A DNA stretch of 64,000 bases from Chloroflexota bacterium (GCA_020161265.1 JAIUOC010000007.1:1-64000); one strand, 5' to 3'; numbered from the stretch's first letter, positions 37,121-46,551 are shown. Numbers and translations: made by a program. The notes: generated from the letters alone by a model not told the origin.

Positions 37121-37517
37121 TGCAGCTCGAGAATATTTATGGGCACAAATCCAACCATTCTTTGTAGCATTGGAACACAAGATTCATGCCCAATTTCAAG
37201 GGCCAATTTTTACCAATATTGATATGTACCATAATGATTCGTTTCCATTCTATGGATGTATCGAATTGGGTAAAACCAAAGATAGCTATCACCTTGTGGT
37301 CGCAGCAGATACATCACAAAAACCGGAAGGGCTAGAGCTTGATGGCTGCATTACTCATAACCATAATCCATTTTCGGTTGACGGGCCAAGCTATCTCTTC
37401 ACTGCCACTAATCCCATGAGTGAAGCCTTGCTTGATGCATGGGTTGCAGAATTCACGCTATTCATTGATCACTATACCGACCAGATCAAACCGATCATTG
37501 AATCGATGGAAATTTAA
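37113..37517 (+). CDS. Hypothetical protein, partner of the upstream gene
   Basis: A 134-residue protein with strand-rich centre (FPFYGCIELGKTKDSYHLVVAAD) and a C-terminal helix. Not recognised. I chose the ATG at 37113, preceded by AAGGA; a longer frame in the overlap is an out-of-phase reading of the neighbour. The overlapping small pair looks like an immunity-type or tag-type pair, but nothing confirms it. Confidence 0.65.
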   Translation: MDNAAREYLWAQIQPFFVALEHKIHAQFQGPIFTNIDMYHNDSFPFYGCIELGKTKDSYHLVVAADTSQKPEGLELDGCITHNHNPFSVDGPSYLFTATNPMSEALLDAWVAEFTLFIDHYTDQIKPIIESMEI

Positions 37518-37601
37518 TCCAGCTTTTATGCCAATCATATTGAACCCAATTATCTTCATCAGTGTGTAGTAGATCATCAATTGAGCACGGAAGGATTGCC
37601 C

Positions 37602-37979
37602 ATGAGTGAGCCATTTATGCCAATTTCTGTTGTCTTACCCGAAGCAGGCACAACCTTGATTGGCGATATTCGCTGCAAGGTTTCGAGCGCTGCCACCAAC
37701 GATCAATGTACGGTCTTGGAAGTTACTTTGCCGCCAGGTCAAGGTGCAGCAATGCATCAACATGAGGTCGAAATGGAGGTTTTGGTGGTTCAAGTGGGGC
37801 GCTGCACGGTTGGCGATGAACGCAATCAATGGGTACTTGAAGTTGGTGGTATCGCCCACTTTCCGCAACGCACGCGCCATTTCTTTCGCAACGATCATGC
37901 CGAAACCTGTGTCATTTTGATCACCGCCATTCCAGGTGGGCTTGATCGCTTTTTCGAAGCACTAGCAGCCCAAGCCTAA
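37602..37979 (+). CDS. Cupin-domain protein
   Basis: A 125-residue single-cupin protein. The first motif GAAMHQHEVEMEVLVVQVG has His-x-His-xxx-Glu metal ligands, and the second, GGIAHFPQRTRHFFRN, carries the later His. The C-terminal helix is amphipathic. Substrate unknown. The ATG at 37602 has AAGGA six bases upstream. Confidence 0.85.
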   Translation: MSEPFMPISVVLPEAGTTLIGDIRCKVSSAATNDQCTVLEVTLPPGQGAAMHQHEVEMEVLVVQVGRCTVGDERNQWVLEVGGIAHFPQRTRHFFRNDHAETCVILITAIPGGLDRFFEALAAQA

Positions 37980-38059
37980 AATCCAGCCGAAGACTGAGCC
38001 GAAACAACCGAGCCAAGGCTATACTGCCAATCTCAGCAGCTACAAATCTGGAGGTGGTT

Positions 38060-38728
38060 ATGCCAACAACAATTCCAGCCCTACCCTGCGCAGATTTAGA
38101 CCAAACCATTGCTTTTTGGTCTAGCCTTGGCTTTACGGTTAGCTACACCCAACGCAAGCCTAACCCCTACGCTGTAATCAATGCTGATGATTATTGTCTG
38201 CATTTTTTCGGCTTGAAACAGCTAGCACCCGCCGAAAACTACAGCACCTGCTTGATCATCGTGCCCGAAGTTGAGCAATTACATCAACAATTTAGTCAAC
38301 ACCTACGAACGAGTTTGGGCAAAGTTCCCGCCCAAGGCTTTCCGCGCATCTCACGTATGAAACCTGGCCAAAGCCGCTTTACCCTCACCGATAATGCTGG
38401 CAATTCGATTATTTTCATCAAACAAGGTGTCGAGGATGAGGCAGCTGCCCAAGCCTACCAAAACCCTGAGCTAAACCCATTGCAACGAGCAATTGCCGTC
38501 GCCGCTCGTTTGCGCGATTTCAAAAACGATGATCACGCCGCCGCCAAAACGCTTGATAATGCCCTTGCCCGCTATCCCGATGCCCCAAATTTTGATTATG
38601 CCCAAGCGTTGCTAGCACGAATCGAATTAGCCCAAGCCCTTGAGCAAGATCAACAACTTGAACAATTAACTACCCAACTCAACAGCATCGAACTCAATCC
38701 TGAACAACGCCAACAGCTCGGTTTGTAG
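38060..38728 (+). CDS. Glyoxalase/bleomycin-resistance protein with helical tail
   Basis: A 222-residue protein. Residues 1-125 are a vicinal-oxygen-chelate domain resembling bleomycin-resistance proteins: LPCADLDQTIAFWSSLGFTVS, YAVINADDYCLHFFG and FTLTDNAGNSIIFIKQG. Residues 130-222 form a helical tail with TPR-like periodicity (DYAQALLARIELAQALEQD). GGAGG lies five bases before the ATG. A terminator follows. Confidence 0.85.
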   Translation: MPTTIPALPCADLDQTIAFWSSLGFTVSYTQRKPNPYAVINADDYCLHFFGLKQLAPAENYSTCLIIVPEVEQLHQQFSQHLRTSLGKVPAQGFPRISRMKPGQSRFTLTDNAGNSIIFIKQGVEDEAAAQAYQNPELNPLQRAIAVAARLRDFKNDDHAAAKTLDNALARYPDAPNFDYAQALLARIELAQALEQDQQLEQLTTQLNSIELNPEQRQQLGL

Positions 38729-38741
38729 CGTAAAAATACGA

Positions 38742-38771
38742 TTCAGGCTGACAACCATTCGTCAGCCTGAA
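38742..38771. terminator. Bidirectional terminator hairpin
   Basis: Eleven-bp arms TTCAGGCTGAC and GTCAGCCTGAA with an eight-base loop, between the glyoxalase gene (plus) and the convergent secreted-protein gene (minus). Confidence 0.7.
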
Positions 38772-38799
38772 CCGTACAACGTTGCTCCAAGCCTACGTT

Positions 38800-39351
38800 T
38801 TAGCGAGTCGCCCAAGGCAGATAGTTAAATGTACCGACAACTGATTCTCGCGGGCTAGGACAGGAGCTAGGATCATCATTCGACCAGCGATTGGACGACA
38901 TGCGCCAAATACAACGATTTGGCAATTCGCCCCAAACCAAGGTGATGACAATATGCGGGGCAGCTCGCAGCTCAGAGTGCATCGCGTAAAGCGCATCAGC
39001 TTGGCGCTGCATCCGCACATGATCAAATCGTGGAGTCTGCGCCGCCAACGAAACGTCTAAGGGATGGAGCGGGAGATACAACATACCACAGTTATCGATT
39101 TCACCATAGAGGTAGGTCTGGAAGGAGCCACCAAAACCAAGTGCTTCAAAAGCTTGTTGGATTTGTTGGTATTGCTCTGGGGATAACGCACGACTCGTCT
39201 GTTGCCACCACTCATGTTCACAGCCAATTGGGGTTGGAGTCAATTGTGGGCTAACAGCAGAAGCCCGATACGGTGGCGCGGCAGCAAACATACTCATAAT
39301 CACCAACAACAACCCAATTAAGCCAACTCCGACCAAAGGACGTTTGATCAC
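38800..39351 (-). CDS. Hypothetical secreted protein
   Basis: A 183-residue protein with an N-terminal hydrophobic stretch (VGVGLIGLLLVIMSMFAAA), then a Cys-containing segment CEHEWWQQTSRALSPEQYQQIQ. Not recognised. The four cysteines after the signal suggest disulfides. I chose GTG at 39351, with GGAGG five bases upstream. The upstream region holds a hairpin (39374-39396). Confidence 0.65.
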   Translation of the reverse strand: MIKRPLVGVGLIGLLLVIMSMFAAAPPYRASAVSPQLTPTPIGCEHEWWQQTSRALSPEQYQQIQQAFEALGFGGSFQTYLYGEIDNCGMLYLPLHPLDVSLAAQTPRFDHVRMQRQADALYAMHSELRAAPHIVITLVWGELPNRCIWRMSSNRWSNDDPSSCPSPRESVVGTFNYLPWATR

Positions 39352-39373
39352 ATAAACCTCCACAACAGCCTAG

Positions 39374-39396
39374 ACCCATGGGCCAGATCCATGGGT
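39374..39396. repeat. Short perfect palindrome in the 5' leader
   Basis: Arms ACCCATGG and CCATGGGT with a seven-base loop, upstream of the start at 39351. It might be an operator or leader hairpin. It resembles the ACCCATG arms of the terminator at 32751. Confidence 0.45.
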
Positions 39397-39637
39397 TGCA
39401 TTCCACAGTAATGGTTAAACCATCACATCACAAAGACTGATCGGAAGCGCATGATCTTTCCTTTATTGATACTAAGTCGCAAATATCATCAATATTTAGT
39501 AAGCACTAGTTTTGTATAGCAGACTTTAATCTAATGCATAAAATAATTAGGCTACCGAAGTTGTTTGTAATGACAGTGATCGTTGCCAAAATAACCATTG
39601 CCCTAAAGGCCATTATTACTCCGTCGAAAGATTGATT

Positions 39638-41170
39638 ATGGATGAACTTGCCCAACATCCTGCAACAGCCACATTGGCGATTGATAAAATTGACAAAGCT
39701 GAATTAATTCGTGCGTTTCAGCAAAAAATGCCGGGCTACGATCCGGCTGTCGTGGCGCAGGCAATTTGTGATCTGCTTGAGCAAAAACCAACGACGCTTG
39801 ATGGGCAAGCCCTGAGATTAACTATTAATGACCAAACTGCTAACTTAGCTAGCTATAACGTCGTTGGTGGTAACCTCAATCAAACAACAATAACGGTTGT
39901 CATGCCAAACCCGATCGCAAGCGCAAACACAACTAAGCCAAACCATGGCCTAGCTCGCCGAATTATTGCGTTAATCGTTGGTTTCGTCGGTTTGCTGATA
40001 CCTTTACACGCTTCAAATCAATTCCAAGCCTCGCAACCATCTTCATCACAGAGCATGACAGGCGATGTCAATATTGTGATCGCTGAATTTAGCCAGCTTA
40101 ATCAACAAATTCCTAATCAATGGAATGATCTGTTGGCGCAGGATCTTGATAATCTGTATGGAATGAGTGGCTTCAATCGGGTCAAAATTCAGTCCGATCC
40201 ACGTTTTATTCCATCGATTGAGGCTGCTCAGCAGCTAGCCCAAACCACGAATGCGCATATGGTGATCTACGGTGATGCCCAATCGAGCAGTGCGGGGGCA
40301 GTTGTAACACTGCGTTTTTATGTGATCGATCCCCATCGGATTAATATTGGCGAGCTGATCAATGGCGAGCATCAAATTGGCGCTCAACTGCAACTCTCAG
40401 AGGCTGATCTTTTAGCAGGTCATTCGTTGTTGGATCTACCTGATGCGCTGATTCTGATTGAATTTACTAAAGCCTTGGTCTACGTAGGGCTTGAGGGAAC
40501 AACTAACCTCGATGCAGCGCTAGCATCGATCAATCAAGCGCTGGCTGCCGCTGAAATTCACCCAAATATTAAAGGCAAAGAGGTGCTTTTATTATTTGCC
40601 GCCGTGATCACTACTGAGCAATGTGCGCTCGAAGTGGATGATCAAACCGCTTGTTTCGCCCGCGCCCAGCGCTACCTTGACGCAATTCTCCAGCTTAACC
40701 CAGCTTATGGCCGCGCTTACCTGGCAAAAGCCAATATTTTTTATGCCCAAGGCAATTTGTTTCAGGCCATGGAATTCTTTAACCAAGCCAAAGCCTTGCC
40801 AGATCAGCCATTTGGCAGCTATATCGAGGAAAAAGCCACCTTTGGAATCGGCAACGTTTGTACCTTGCAATTGCAGCATGTTCAGCAACAGCTCGGTGGA
40901 ACTGTAGCCTCGAATAGCGAGGCAACCAAGCTGGCAAATTGTGCCCTACAAGCCTATCAAACCCTAATTAATCGCTATGATCCAACGAGGAATGACCCGA
41001 TTTTGCGGGAACTTACGGCTTGGGCCTACTACTGGCAAGGAGTGGTTTATGTCGAGGCAGATCAAATCAGCGCTGCTCGGTGGTCATTTGAGCAAGCCCA
41101 ACTATTAGCCACAAATGCCGATTTGCAAAAACGCGTCCAACAACGGCTCACTCAAGGAGCAGCCAAATGA
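39638..41170 (+). CDS. TPR membrane protein with N-terminal adaptor-like domain
   Basis: A 510-residue protein. Residues 1-60 form a small helical domain; residues 62-95 carry YNVVGGNLNQTTI, a strand resembling the GGD-type segment that follows effector-associated domains in many multicellular bacteria. One membrane helix lies at about 108-124. A TolB-N/FlgO-like domain (145-275) has VNIVIAEFSQLNQ and AHMVIYGDA. TPR units occupy about 290-505. Its exact role is unknown. The next gene overlaps by four bases (ATGA), and the third gene follows at once, so the three are a cassette. Confidence 0.7.
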   Translation: MDELAQHPATATLAIDKIDKAELIRAFQQKMPGYDPAVVAQAICDLLEQKPTTLDGQALRLTINDQTANLASYNVVGGNLNQTTITVVMPNPIASANTTKPNHGLARRIIALIVGFVGLLIPLHASNQFQASQPSSSQSMTGDVNIVIAEFSQLNQQIPNQWNDLLAQDLDNLYGMSGFNRVKIQSDPRFIPSIEAAQQLAQTTNAHMVIYGDAQSSSAGAVVTLRFYVIDPHRINIGELINGEHQIGAQLQLSEADLLAGHSLLDLPDALILIEFTKALVYVGLEGTTNLDAALASINQALAAAEIHPNIKGKEVLLLFAAVITTEQCALEVDDQTACFARAQRYLDAILQLNPAYGRAYLAKANIFYAQGNLFQAMEFFNQAKALPDQPFGSYIEEKATFGIGNVCTLQLQHVQQQLGGTVASNSEATKLANCALQAYQTLINRYDPTRNDPILRELTAWAYYWQGVVYVEADQISAARWSFEQAQLLATNADLQKRVQQRLTQGAAK

Positions 41171-42018
41171 AACCTCGCTTAGCTACCTGGTTCATAGCAC
41201 TCGGCTGGTTATTAATAGGATGCGGGTCACAAAACCCACCTCGTTCAGATCAAACAGCTCCAACACCAAGTCGCCCAATCCTTGGTCTGATCACACCATC
41301 GCTTGCCCAAACTGTATCAATCCAAACTCCATTAGCAACCCAACAGCCAACACCAGCTATAACAGTAGTTGCCTGCCAAAAACCGAGCACATGGATCAGC
41401 TACAGCGTTTTGCTCAATGATACGCTTTCCGAGCTAGCCTACCGCAGCGGAACGAGCGTCGAACAGCTTCAACAGGTCAATTGTTTAAATGACACGCTCA
41501 TTTTTGCAGGCCAACAGCTCTACTTGCCCACGCTGCCAAGCGTCGAGCCAACCAATCAAATAGCGGCTCCAGCCGAACCCTCGCCTAATCCCGATCTGGC
41601 AGCGATCGCCACCCGCACGATTGATATCCCGATTCCGAGTGGGCCAAACGATCAGCTTTTGATAACCCCCAGCCTTGGTATTGCTGGCACAAGTTTCAGC
41701 TTGCACTATCAGAAATTCGAACCCAACGCAAACGTCAATTACACCATCTACAACGAAGATTTTGCGCTCGTGGCAACCGGTGAACTGATGGCTGATGCTA
41801 CCGGAAAAGTCACGTTTGTCTATGTCAGCCCCGTCGATGCTTCACTTGGTTTCTATCTGGTTGAAATGCAAAGTCAAACTGTGCGGGCCGAAGCGAGTTT
41901 TGAAATTATTGAATCACCGACCTTACCCAAAGCATCGCCTGAGCCAACCAGCGCCAAAACCAGCCCAAGCCCAACCACCACGCCAATTGATGCAACACTC
42001 ACGCCCAACAACGAGTAA
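41167..42018 (+). CDS. LysM lipoprotein
   Basis: A 283-residue lipoprotein with signal FIALGWLLIGCGS. After a Thr/Pro-rich linker comes a LysM domain (about 76-122): SYSVLLNDTLSELAYRSGTS and LNDTLIFAGQQLYLP. A second strand-rich domain (about 155-245) looks Ig-like, and the end is low-complexity Pro, Ser and Thr. LysM binds peptidoglycan. The ATG overlaps the previous stop codon. It is the middle gene of the three-gene cassette. Confidence 0.85.
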   Translation: MKPRLATWFIALGWLLIGCGSQNPPRSDQTAPTPSRPILGLITPSLAQTVSIQTPLATQQPTPAITVVACQKPSTWISYSVLLNDTLSELAYRSGTSVEQLQQVNCLNDTLIFAGQQLYLPTLPSVEPTNQIAAPAEPSPNPDLAAIATRTIDIPIPSGPNDQLLITPSLGIAGTSFSLHYQKFEPNANVNYTIYNEDFALVATGELMADATGKVTFVYVSPVDASLGFYLVEMQSQTVRAEASFEIIESPTLPKASPEPTSAKTSPSPTTTPIDATLTPNNE

Positions 42019-42053
42019 ATTGCACCCATAATTCACACCAAATGAGGTCAATG

Positions 42054-43442
42054 ATGCTTATTCCACCGACCAATCAGCATGGGCCGCTAGCCCGCCGCAT
42101 TGTGGTCAAATTCCACGATCAGCTGGCTCCACTAACCTATACCGATCAAGATTTTCAAGGCTATGTTGTTCAACCGATCTTTAACAGCGTCGATCCCGAT
42201 CAATTGGTTGGCTTAGTTCAGCAAGCCCAGCAAGCTAATCCAGAATATCAAGCACCAAATTTTTTGGCCTTCTTTACGATTGATGTTGAGCCAGATCAAG
42301 ATCCCTTTGCAATAATTGAGCATGTTAACCAATGGGCAGAGCTTGAGTATGCCTATGTTGAATCGCCGCCAGCGCCTGTGCCAACCGCAGCGAACCCTCG
42401 CCGTGCACGCCAAACCTACCTCAACCCACCCAACAGCACTGGCCCAAGCATTGGCGGCATCGACGCTGAAGCGGCTTGGAAGGTTTTAGAGCATGCAGGC
42501 AAAGCCATCACGATTGTGGATATTGAGAAATCATGGCAATTAGAACACCCCGATTTGCTGCAACATAGCAGTTCGCCGATAACCATGTTGCCCTCACTGC
42601 TCCATTGCGATGTGCATGATCCTACTTGTGCTGATCATGGCACGAATGTTTTAGGCGTGCTGGTGGCTCAAAATAATACTGAGGGTGGAGTTGGAATCGC
42701 TCACGATGCAGCAGTAGCAGTCATTTCGCCATGGCAACAACCAAGCAATGGCACCAGCCAACCAAGTTGGAATATTGCCAATACGATTGTCGCTGCAAGC
42801 AACTACTTAACAAGGCTTGAATCGCCAGGCAATCTGATCCTTCTAGAATTGCAAATCTACCAAGATCCGGCTGGCGGCCCCTACACCAACACGCCCAATC
42901 AACCAGGCAGATTGCTGCCAGTCGAATTAGAGCCAGCCAATTTTGAGGCCATTCGGTTGGCTAGCGAACTGGGAATTATTGTGATCGAGGCTGCTGGCAA
43001 TGGCGCTAGCGATTTGGCAACCTGTTGGGATACCGTTGGAACGTATCAAATTGAGCCAGCAACAGCCCGTTATCGTGATTCTGGTGCAATTCTAGTTGGA
43101 GCGGTTTACAGTCGCGACCCCAATAAAGCAACGCGAACCGCTAGCTCCAACTATGGTCAACGGGTCAATTGCTTCGCTTGGGGCAATGGCGTGTTTACCA
43201 CCAATGCCTCAGGCTATAGCTTAAGCTTTGGCGGAACCTCAGCAGCAGCGGCGATTATTGCCGGAGCCGCCATTTTAGGGCAAGCCATTGGCGAAAAGCT
43301 GCGCGGGGCACGATTCAGCCCCGAGGAATTACGCAGTTTGCTGACACACCCAGATGCCTGCACTTATTCAGCTCAACCTCAGCACGATCGGGTTGGCGTT
43401 ATGCCAGATCTAGGACGGATTATTGGTTTGTTACAGGTTTAA
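42054..43442 (+). CDS. Cytosolic subtilisin-like protease (S8)
   Basis: A 462-residue subtilase without a signal peptide. The triad can be read: Asp at about 156 (AITIVDIEKSW), His at about 195 (CADHGTNVLG) and Ser at about 396 (SFGGTSAAAAII), with the oxyanion Asn in EAAGNGAS. The N-terminal 120 residues could be a propeptide-like unit. Absence of an export signal suggests an intracellular target. The ATG at 42054 is favoured (GAGG spacing); starts at 42042 or 42051 are possible. Together with the membrane TPR protein and LysM lipoprotein it makes a conserved-looking cassette. Confidence 0.85.
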   Translation: MLIPPTNQHGPLARRIVVKFHDQLAPLTYTDQDFQGYVVQPIFNSVDPDQLVGLVQQAQQANPEYQAPNFLAFFTIDVEPDQDPFAIIEHVNQWAELEYAYVESPPAPVPTAANPRRARQTYLNPPNSTGPSIGGIDAEAAWKVLEHAGKAITIVDIEKSWQLEHPDLLQHSSSPITMLPSLLHCDVHDPTCADHGTNVLGVLVAQNNTEGGVGIAHDAAVAVISPWQQPSNGTSQPSWNIANTIVAASNYLTRLESPGNLILLELQIYQDPAGGPYTNTPNQPGRLLPVELEPANFEAIRLASELGIIVIEAAGNGASDLATCWDTVGTYQIEPATARYRDSGAILVGAVYSRDPNKATRTASSNYGQRVNCFAWGNGVFTTNASGYSLSFGGTSAAAAIIAGAAILGQAIGEKLRGARFSPEELRSLLTHPDACTYSAQPQHDRVGVMPDLGRIIGLLQV

Positions 43443-43498
43443 ACATTAATGAATGCCAATCGGCTTGAGCATTGTGAGCGGGATATAAAGCAGATCAA

Positions 43499-43939
43499 TC
43501 ACTCAAACTGTTCAAGCTGCGCATCGGTAAAGCAGCGCTCTAAAATATTGCGGGTTGCTTGCACAAAATGGCGCTCAGTCGAATCGACCGGATGCACTAC
43601 ACAGGCCGTAATATCGCAGTGCAAGCCTGTAATCAAACGGCCTTGGGCTTGATGTTCGGCCAATACATTGATTAAGGTTTGTCCAACCACATGCACTGCC
43701 CAGCGCAATTCATCAAAGGCCAAAAAGCGCCCATCACGCAAAGCCAAATCACGAAAGCTAATCAAACGATTGGGTTGCGGAATCAGCCGCATGCCCACAA
43801 TTGCAAAGCGCTCGGTATTGGGAATTTGGCGCACATAGCGTTCATATTCAATAATTGTCTGTTTTAAACGCCAGCTTGGTTGATCTGGCGTGGTTGCTAA
43901 AAGCAACCGTTGATGCGGTACACAACGTAGCATCTGCAT
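43499..43939 (-). CDS. Hypothetical protein
   Basis: A 146-residue protein, not recognised. The middle has LISFRDLALRDGRFLAFDELRWAV, a strand-helix pattern, and the C-terminus a DITACVVHPVDSTERHFVQA segment. GAGG lies six bases before the ATG. It is the last gene of the run with the DnaJ-domain gene, nine bases after that gene's stop. Confidence 0.6.
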   Translation of the reverse strand: MQMLRCVPHQRLLLATTPDQPSWRLKQTIIEYERYVRQIPNTERFAIVGMRLIPQPNRLISFRDLALRDGRFLAFDELRWAVHVVGQTLINVLAEHQAQGRLITGLHCDITACVVHPVDSTERHFVQATRNILERCFTDAQLEQFE

Positions 43940-43948
43940 GGTGCACCT

Positions 43949-44932
43949 CTAAACCTTGGCTTGTTGGCGCATGGCATAGACATAGCCCACCAAGCCACCA
44001 ATCAAGCTAGCCCCAACCACCAAGCCAATTGCACTGCCGCCATGAATCACCAGCAACAGCAGCAAACAAACTCCAGCACTACCACCAAAAACTTTGATCC
44101 GTAGGTCATCCGACCATGCTTGAATTAAGCTTGGAACAAAGCGCACCGCTAGCAATGCACCCGCTACCATCGCCACAAACCCAAACAAGGCCAACTTGAT
44201 AATTGCCCCAACCACCGTCGTGGCGATAATCGCGCCAACCCCACCAACCAGCACCAAATCAAGCATCGGTTTGTATTGTGGTGCAAGACTCGTGCGAATC
44301 TGCTCCTCGAAATCTTCGCCATTGGCCTGGGCTTGATCATATTTTTCGAGCCATTCTTCGGCCCAACGCAACTCGGCTTGAGCGGCAGCATATTCGGTTG
44401 GATTTGTGCTTGCATAAGCGGTTTCGGCTAAAGCTTGGTAGGCTGCTTCGGCTGCCGCCATCGGATTACTCATAATTTGCTGGGCAGTTAATTGAATCAC
44501 TTGCCATTCGGCCCAAGTTGTTTGCGAACTAGCCGAGGCTTGGCAAATAATCCCAATTTTTTGCGCAGGATAAGCAAAATCAAAGCGAAAACTATTGCCA
44601 GCAATCTCAACTGTATGATTTTCGTACAAATAGACTGCTGGATGCGCTGCATGCCAAGCCACGGCAAACAAATCGTTGATCGCATTACCGCTTGATTGCT
44701 GGCGTGGGTGCGGTTGATCACGCTGGCCGCTCAATTCGCGATCATAGGCTTGGCGCTTTTGGGCATCTTTCAACACGCCATAGGCAATATTCAAGGCCTG
44801 CATCAAGGCCGTCGCATCGGGAGCTTTATTAATATCTGGGTGATATTGGCGAGCCAAACGCCGAAATGCTGCGTCGATTGTGGCGGCATCGGCGTTGCTG
44901 GCAACCCCTAGCACCTCATAGTGCGTTTTCAT
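43949..44932 (-). CDS. DnaJ-domain membrane protein
   Basis: A 327-residue protein. Residues 1-66 form a J-domain with the HPD motif (RLARQYHPDINKAPDATALM), so it should stimulate an Hsp70. Residues 90-220 are not recognised. Two or three membrane helices lie in the C-terminal 90 residues (LVLVGGVGAIIATTVVGAI, VCLLLLLVIHGGSAIGLVVG). There is no zinc finger or client domain, so it is a specialised co-chaperone. The ATG is coupled to the stop of the preceding gene, six bases away. Confidence 0.85.
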   Translation of the reverse strand: MKTHYEVLGVASNADAATIDAAFRRLARQYHPDINKAPDATALMQALNIAYGVLKDAQKRQAYDRELSGQRDQPHPRQQSSGNAINDLFAVAWHAAHPAVYLYENHTVEIAGNSFRFDFAYPAQKIGIICQASASSQTTWAEWQVIQLTAQQIMSNPMAAAEAAYQALAETAYASTNPTEYAAAQAELRWAEEWLEKYDQAQANGEDFEEQIRTSLAPQYKPMLDLVLVGGVGAIIATTVVGAIIKLALFGFVAMVAGALLAVRFVPSLIQAWSDDLRIKVFGGSAGVCLLLLLVIHGGSAIGLVVGASLIGGLVGYVYAMRQQAKV

Positions 44933-44938
44933 ACAGAA

Positions 44939-45913
44939 TTATTCACTCGCTGCTAAACCAAAAAAACCGCGTAATTGTTGGCGATAGGTCGCATGATTTT
45001 CCCAAAGATCGTGATTCAATTTGGCTTGATGGCGCAACAAACCGGCCAATTGCTGCTGATTTGCTGCATCCAATTTTTGCAATGTTTGCTCAATCAAACG
45101 CTGATTTTGCTGTTCAAGCGCAGGCCAAAATGCTTCATGCAAAATTTGTTGGCCAGCGACTTGGGCTGCTGTCAATTGACTAAAATCAGTAAAAACCGCC
45201 TGTTGCTGCAAATAGCTCAAAAAGCGACAGGCCACGCTATTGAGTTTATCCTGTTTGAGTTCATCGATCCAATCGCTGGCATCGTCGCTCAATTGGCGGG
45301 CGAGGGTTAAGATTTCAAGTGCCTCAATCACTAGATTCGCCGCAGCACCAAATGGATCAGCGCCTGCTAACCAAACTTGTGCTCGGCTACAAAAGAAAAA
45401 AGGCTGAGCGCGGGACAACAACACCGTTTGATCAAAGGTTGCCAACTGCTCAAAGCCTAACACGCTTAATTCGCTTAAACGATAGCGTAATTCCTGCTGA
45501 TGTCCCAAGGCTGATTGAACCGTTAATTGACGAAACAAGGGCCAGATTGGGCTTTGGGTCACACCCAATTCAGTATACAACTCAATCTGACGCAACAAGG
45601 CCAGATGTGCCCCGAGCAGCAACTCAGCCGCACCATCACCATCCAACAGCTGATCTTGCGCCCAATAATACCACCAGCCATACAATTGAGCCGCGCCAAG
45701 TTGAGCATAAACGGGCGTTGCGACTGGAAATTGTTGGCCCAACCAAGCTGGCAATAAAGCGGCAATTTGGCTAAATTTGCCCTGTTTGAATGCGTTAAAT
45801 TCTATTTGCAACGATTGGCTCAAGCCTGTGGGCAAGGCCGCTAAATCGGCCTCGATTAAGCGACAAACCGCCTGATAATGCGCTTGATCATCGAATGGCT
45901 CGGTCGAATTCAT
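44939..45913 (-). CDS. Helical protein, possible class I isoprenoid fold
   Basis: A 324-residue mainly helical protein. YYWAQDQLLDGDGAAELLLGAH resembles the aspartate motif of polyprenyl-synthase-like folds, but the second aspartate motif is not clear. I cannot say whether it is an active prenyltransferase. I chose the ATG at 45913, preceded by AAAGGA. It leads the operon with the DnaJ-domain gene. Confidence 0.5.
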   Translation of the reverse strand: MNSTEPFDDQAHYQAVCRLIEADLAALPTGLSQSLQIEFNAFKQGKFSQIAALLPAWLGQQFPVATPVYAQLGAAQLYGWWYYWAQDQLLDGDGAAELLLGAHLALLRQIELYTELGVTQSPIWPLFRQLTVQSALGHQQELRYRLSELSVLGFEQLATFDQTVLLSRAQPFFFCSRAQVWLAGADPFGAAANLVIEALEILTLARQLSDDASDWIDELKQDKLNSVACRFLSYLQQQAVFTDFSQLTAAQVAGQQILHEAFWPALEQQNQRLIEQTLQKLDAANQQQLAGLLRHQAKLNHDLWENHATYRQQLRGFFGLAASE

Positions 45914-45941
45914 TGGAGTTCCTTTGGAGTACTTAAACACA

Positions 45942-45971
45942 AACAGCCTAGAGCAAATACTCTAGGCTGTT
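45942..45971 (-). terminator. Terminator of the SCP2-like gene
   Basis: Perfect 12-bp arms AACAGCCTAGAG and CTCTAGGCTGTT with a six-base loop, followed on the minus strand by TTTGTGTTT. It lies just past the SCP2-like gene and just before the next gene. Confidence 0.75.
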
Positions 45972-45988
45972 GTAGAAGTCGATAAAGT

Positions 45989-46429
45989 TTATTTTTTGTG
46001 AACCACTAACTCGGGCCGACCCATCGCTTGCAGCAGCCGTGGATACATCTCATACATTGGGGTGACTGCTGGCAAAAGCTTGATAATCTTGGGAATCGGG
46101 CCTTTGGCAACAATCTGACGGCGCGTTAATGCAGCCATCAAATTGATTGTGCCATGCCAAAATTGGTGGGCAATATCGGCCTTCATCGACATCACCACAT
46201 CGGGCTTTAAGCCAGGTACTTCGCCCCAAACCACATCGAAAAAAGCTCCCTCTTGGCTTGGCTGACGATCAGCCAGAATGCTCACAATCCCATCGGGATC
46301 ATCGTAGCGATACTGAATTGAGAGGCCAGATTGCTTAATTTTGGGCGCAATTTCAGGATCGCACTTGGCCTCATCGTACAACGCACCAAGATACTTGATC
46401 AGTTCTTCTGAATCTTTAAACACCGACAT
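45989..46429 (-). CDS. SCP2 sterol-binding-like protein
   Basis: A 146-residue protein with the SCP2 fold pattern: an N-terminal helix, IQYRYDDPDGIVSILADRQP, the middle DVVMSMKADIAHQFWHG and INLMAALTRRQIVAKGPIPKIIKLLPAV. SCP2 domains bind hydrophobic ligands. GAGGAG precedes the ATG. A terminator separates it from the isoprenoid-like gene, though read-through is possible. Confidence 0.8.
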   Translation of the reverse strand: MSVFKDSEELIKYLGALYDEAKCDPEIAPKIKQSGLSIQYRYDDPDGIVSILADRQPSQEGAFFDVVWGEVPGLKPDVVMSMKADIAHQFWHGTINLMAALTRRQIVAKGPIPKIIKLLPAVTPMYEMYPRLLQAMGRPELVVHKK

Positions 46430-46551
46430 GAATGATGCTCCTCACGTATACAGGCGGTTCGGAGACGTGACGAGGGGAAAGTGCTTCGTCGCGCTTTTTG
46501 GCGATTATAAAGGCCATGCTGCACTTGCGTCAAGCCCAAGATTTTGCCGCC

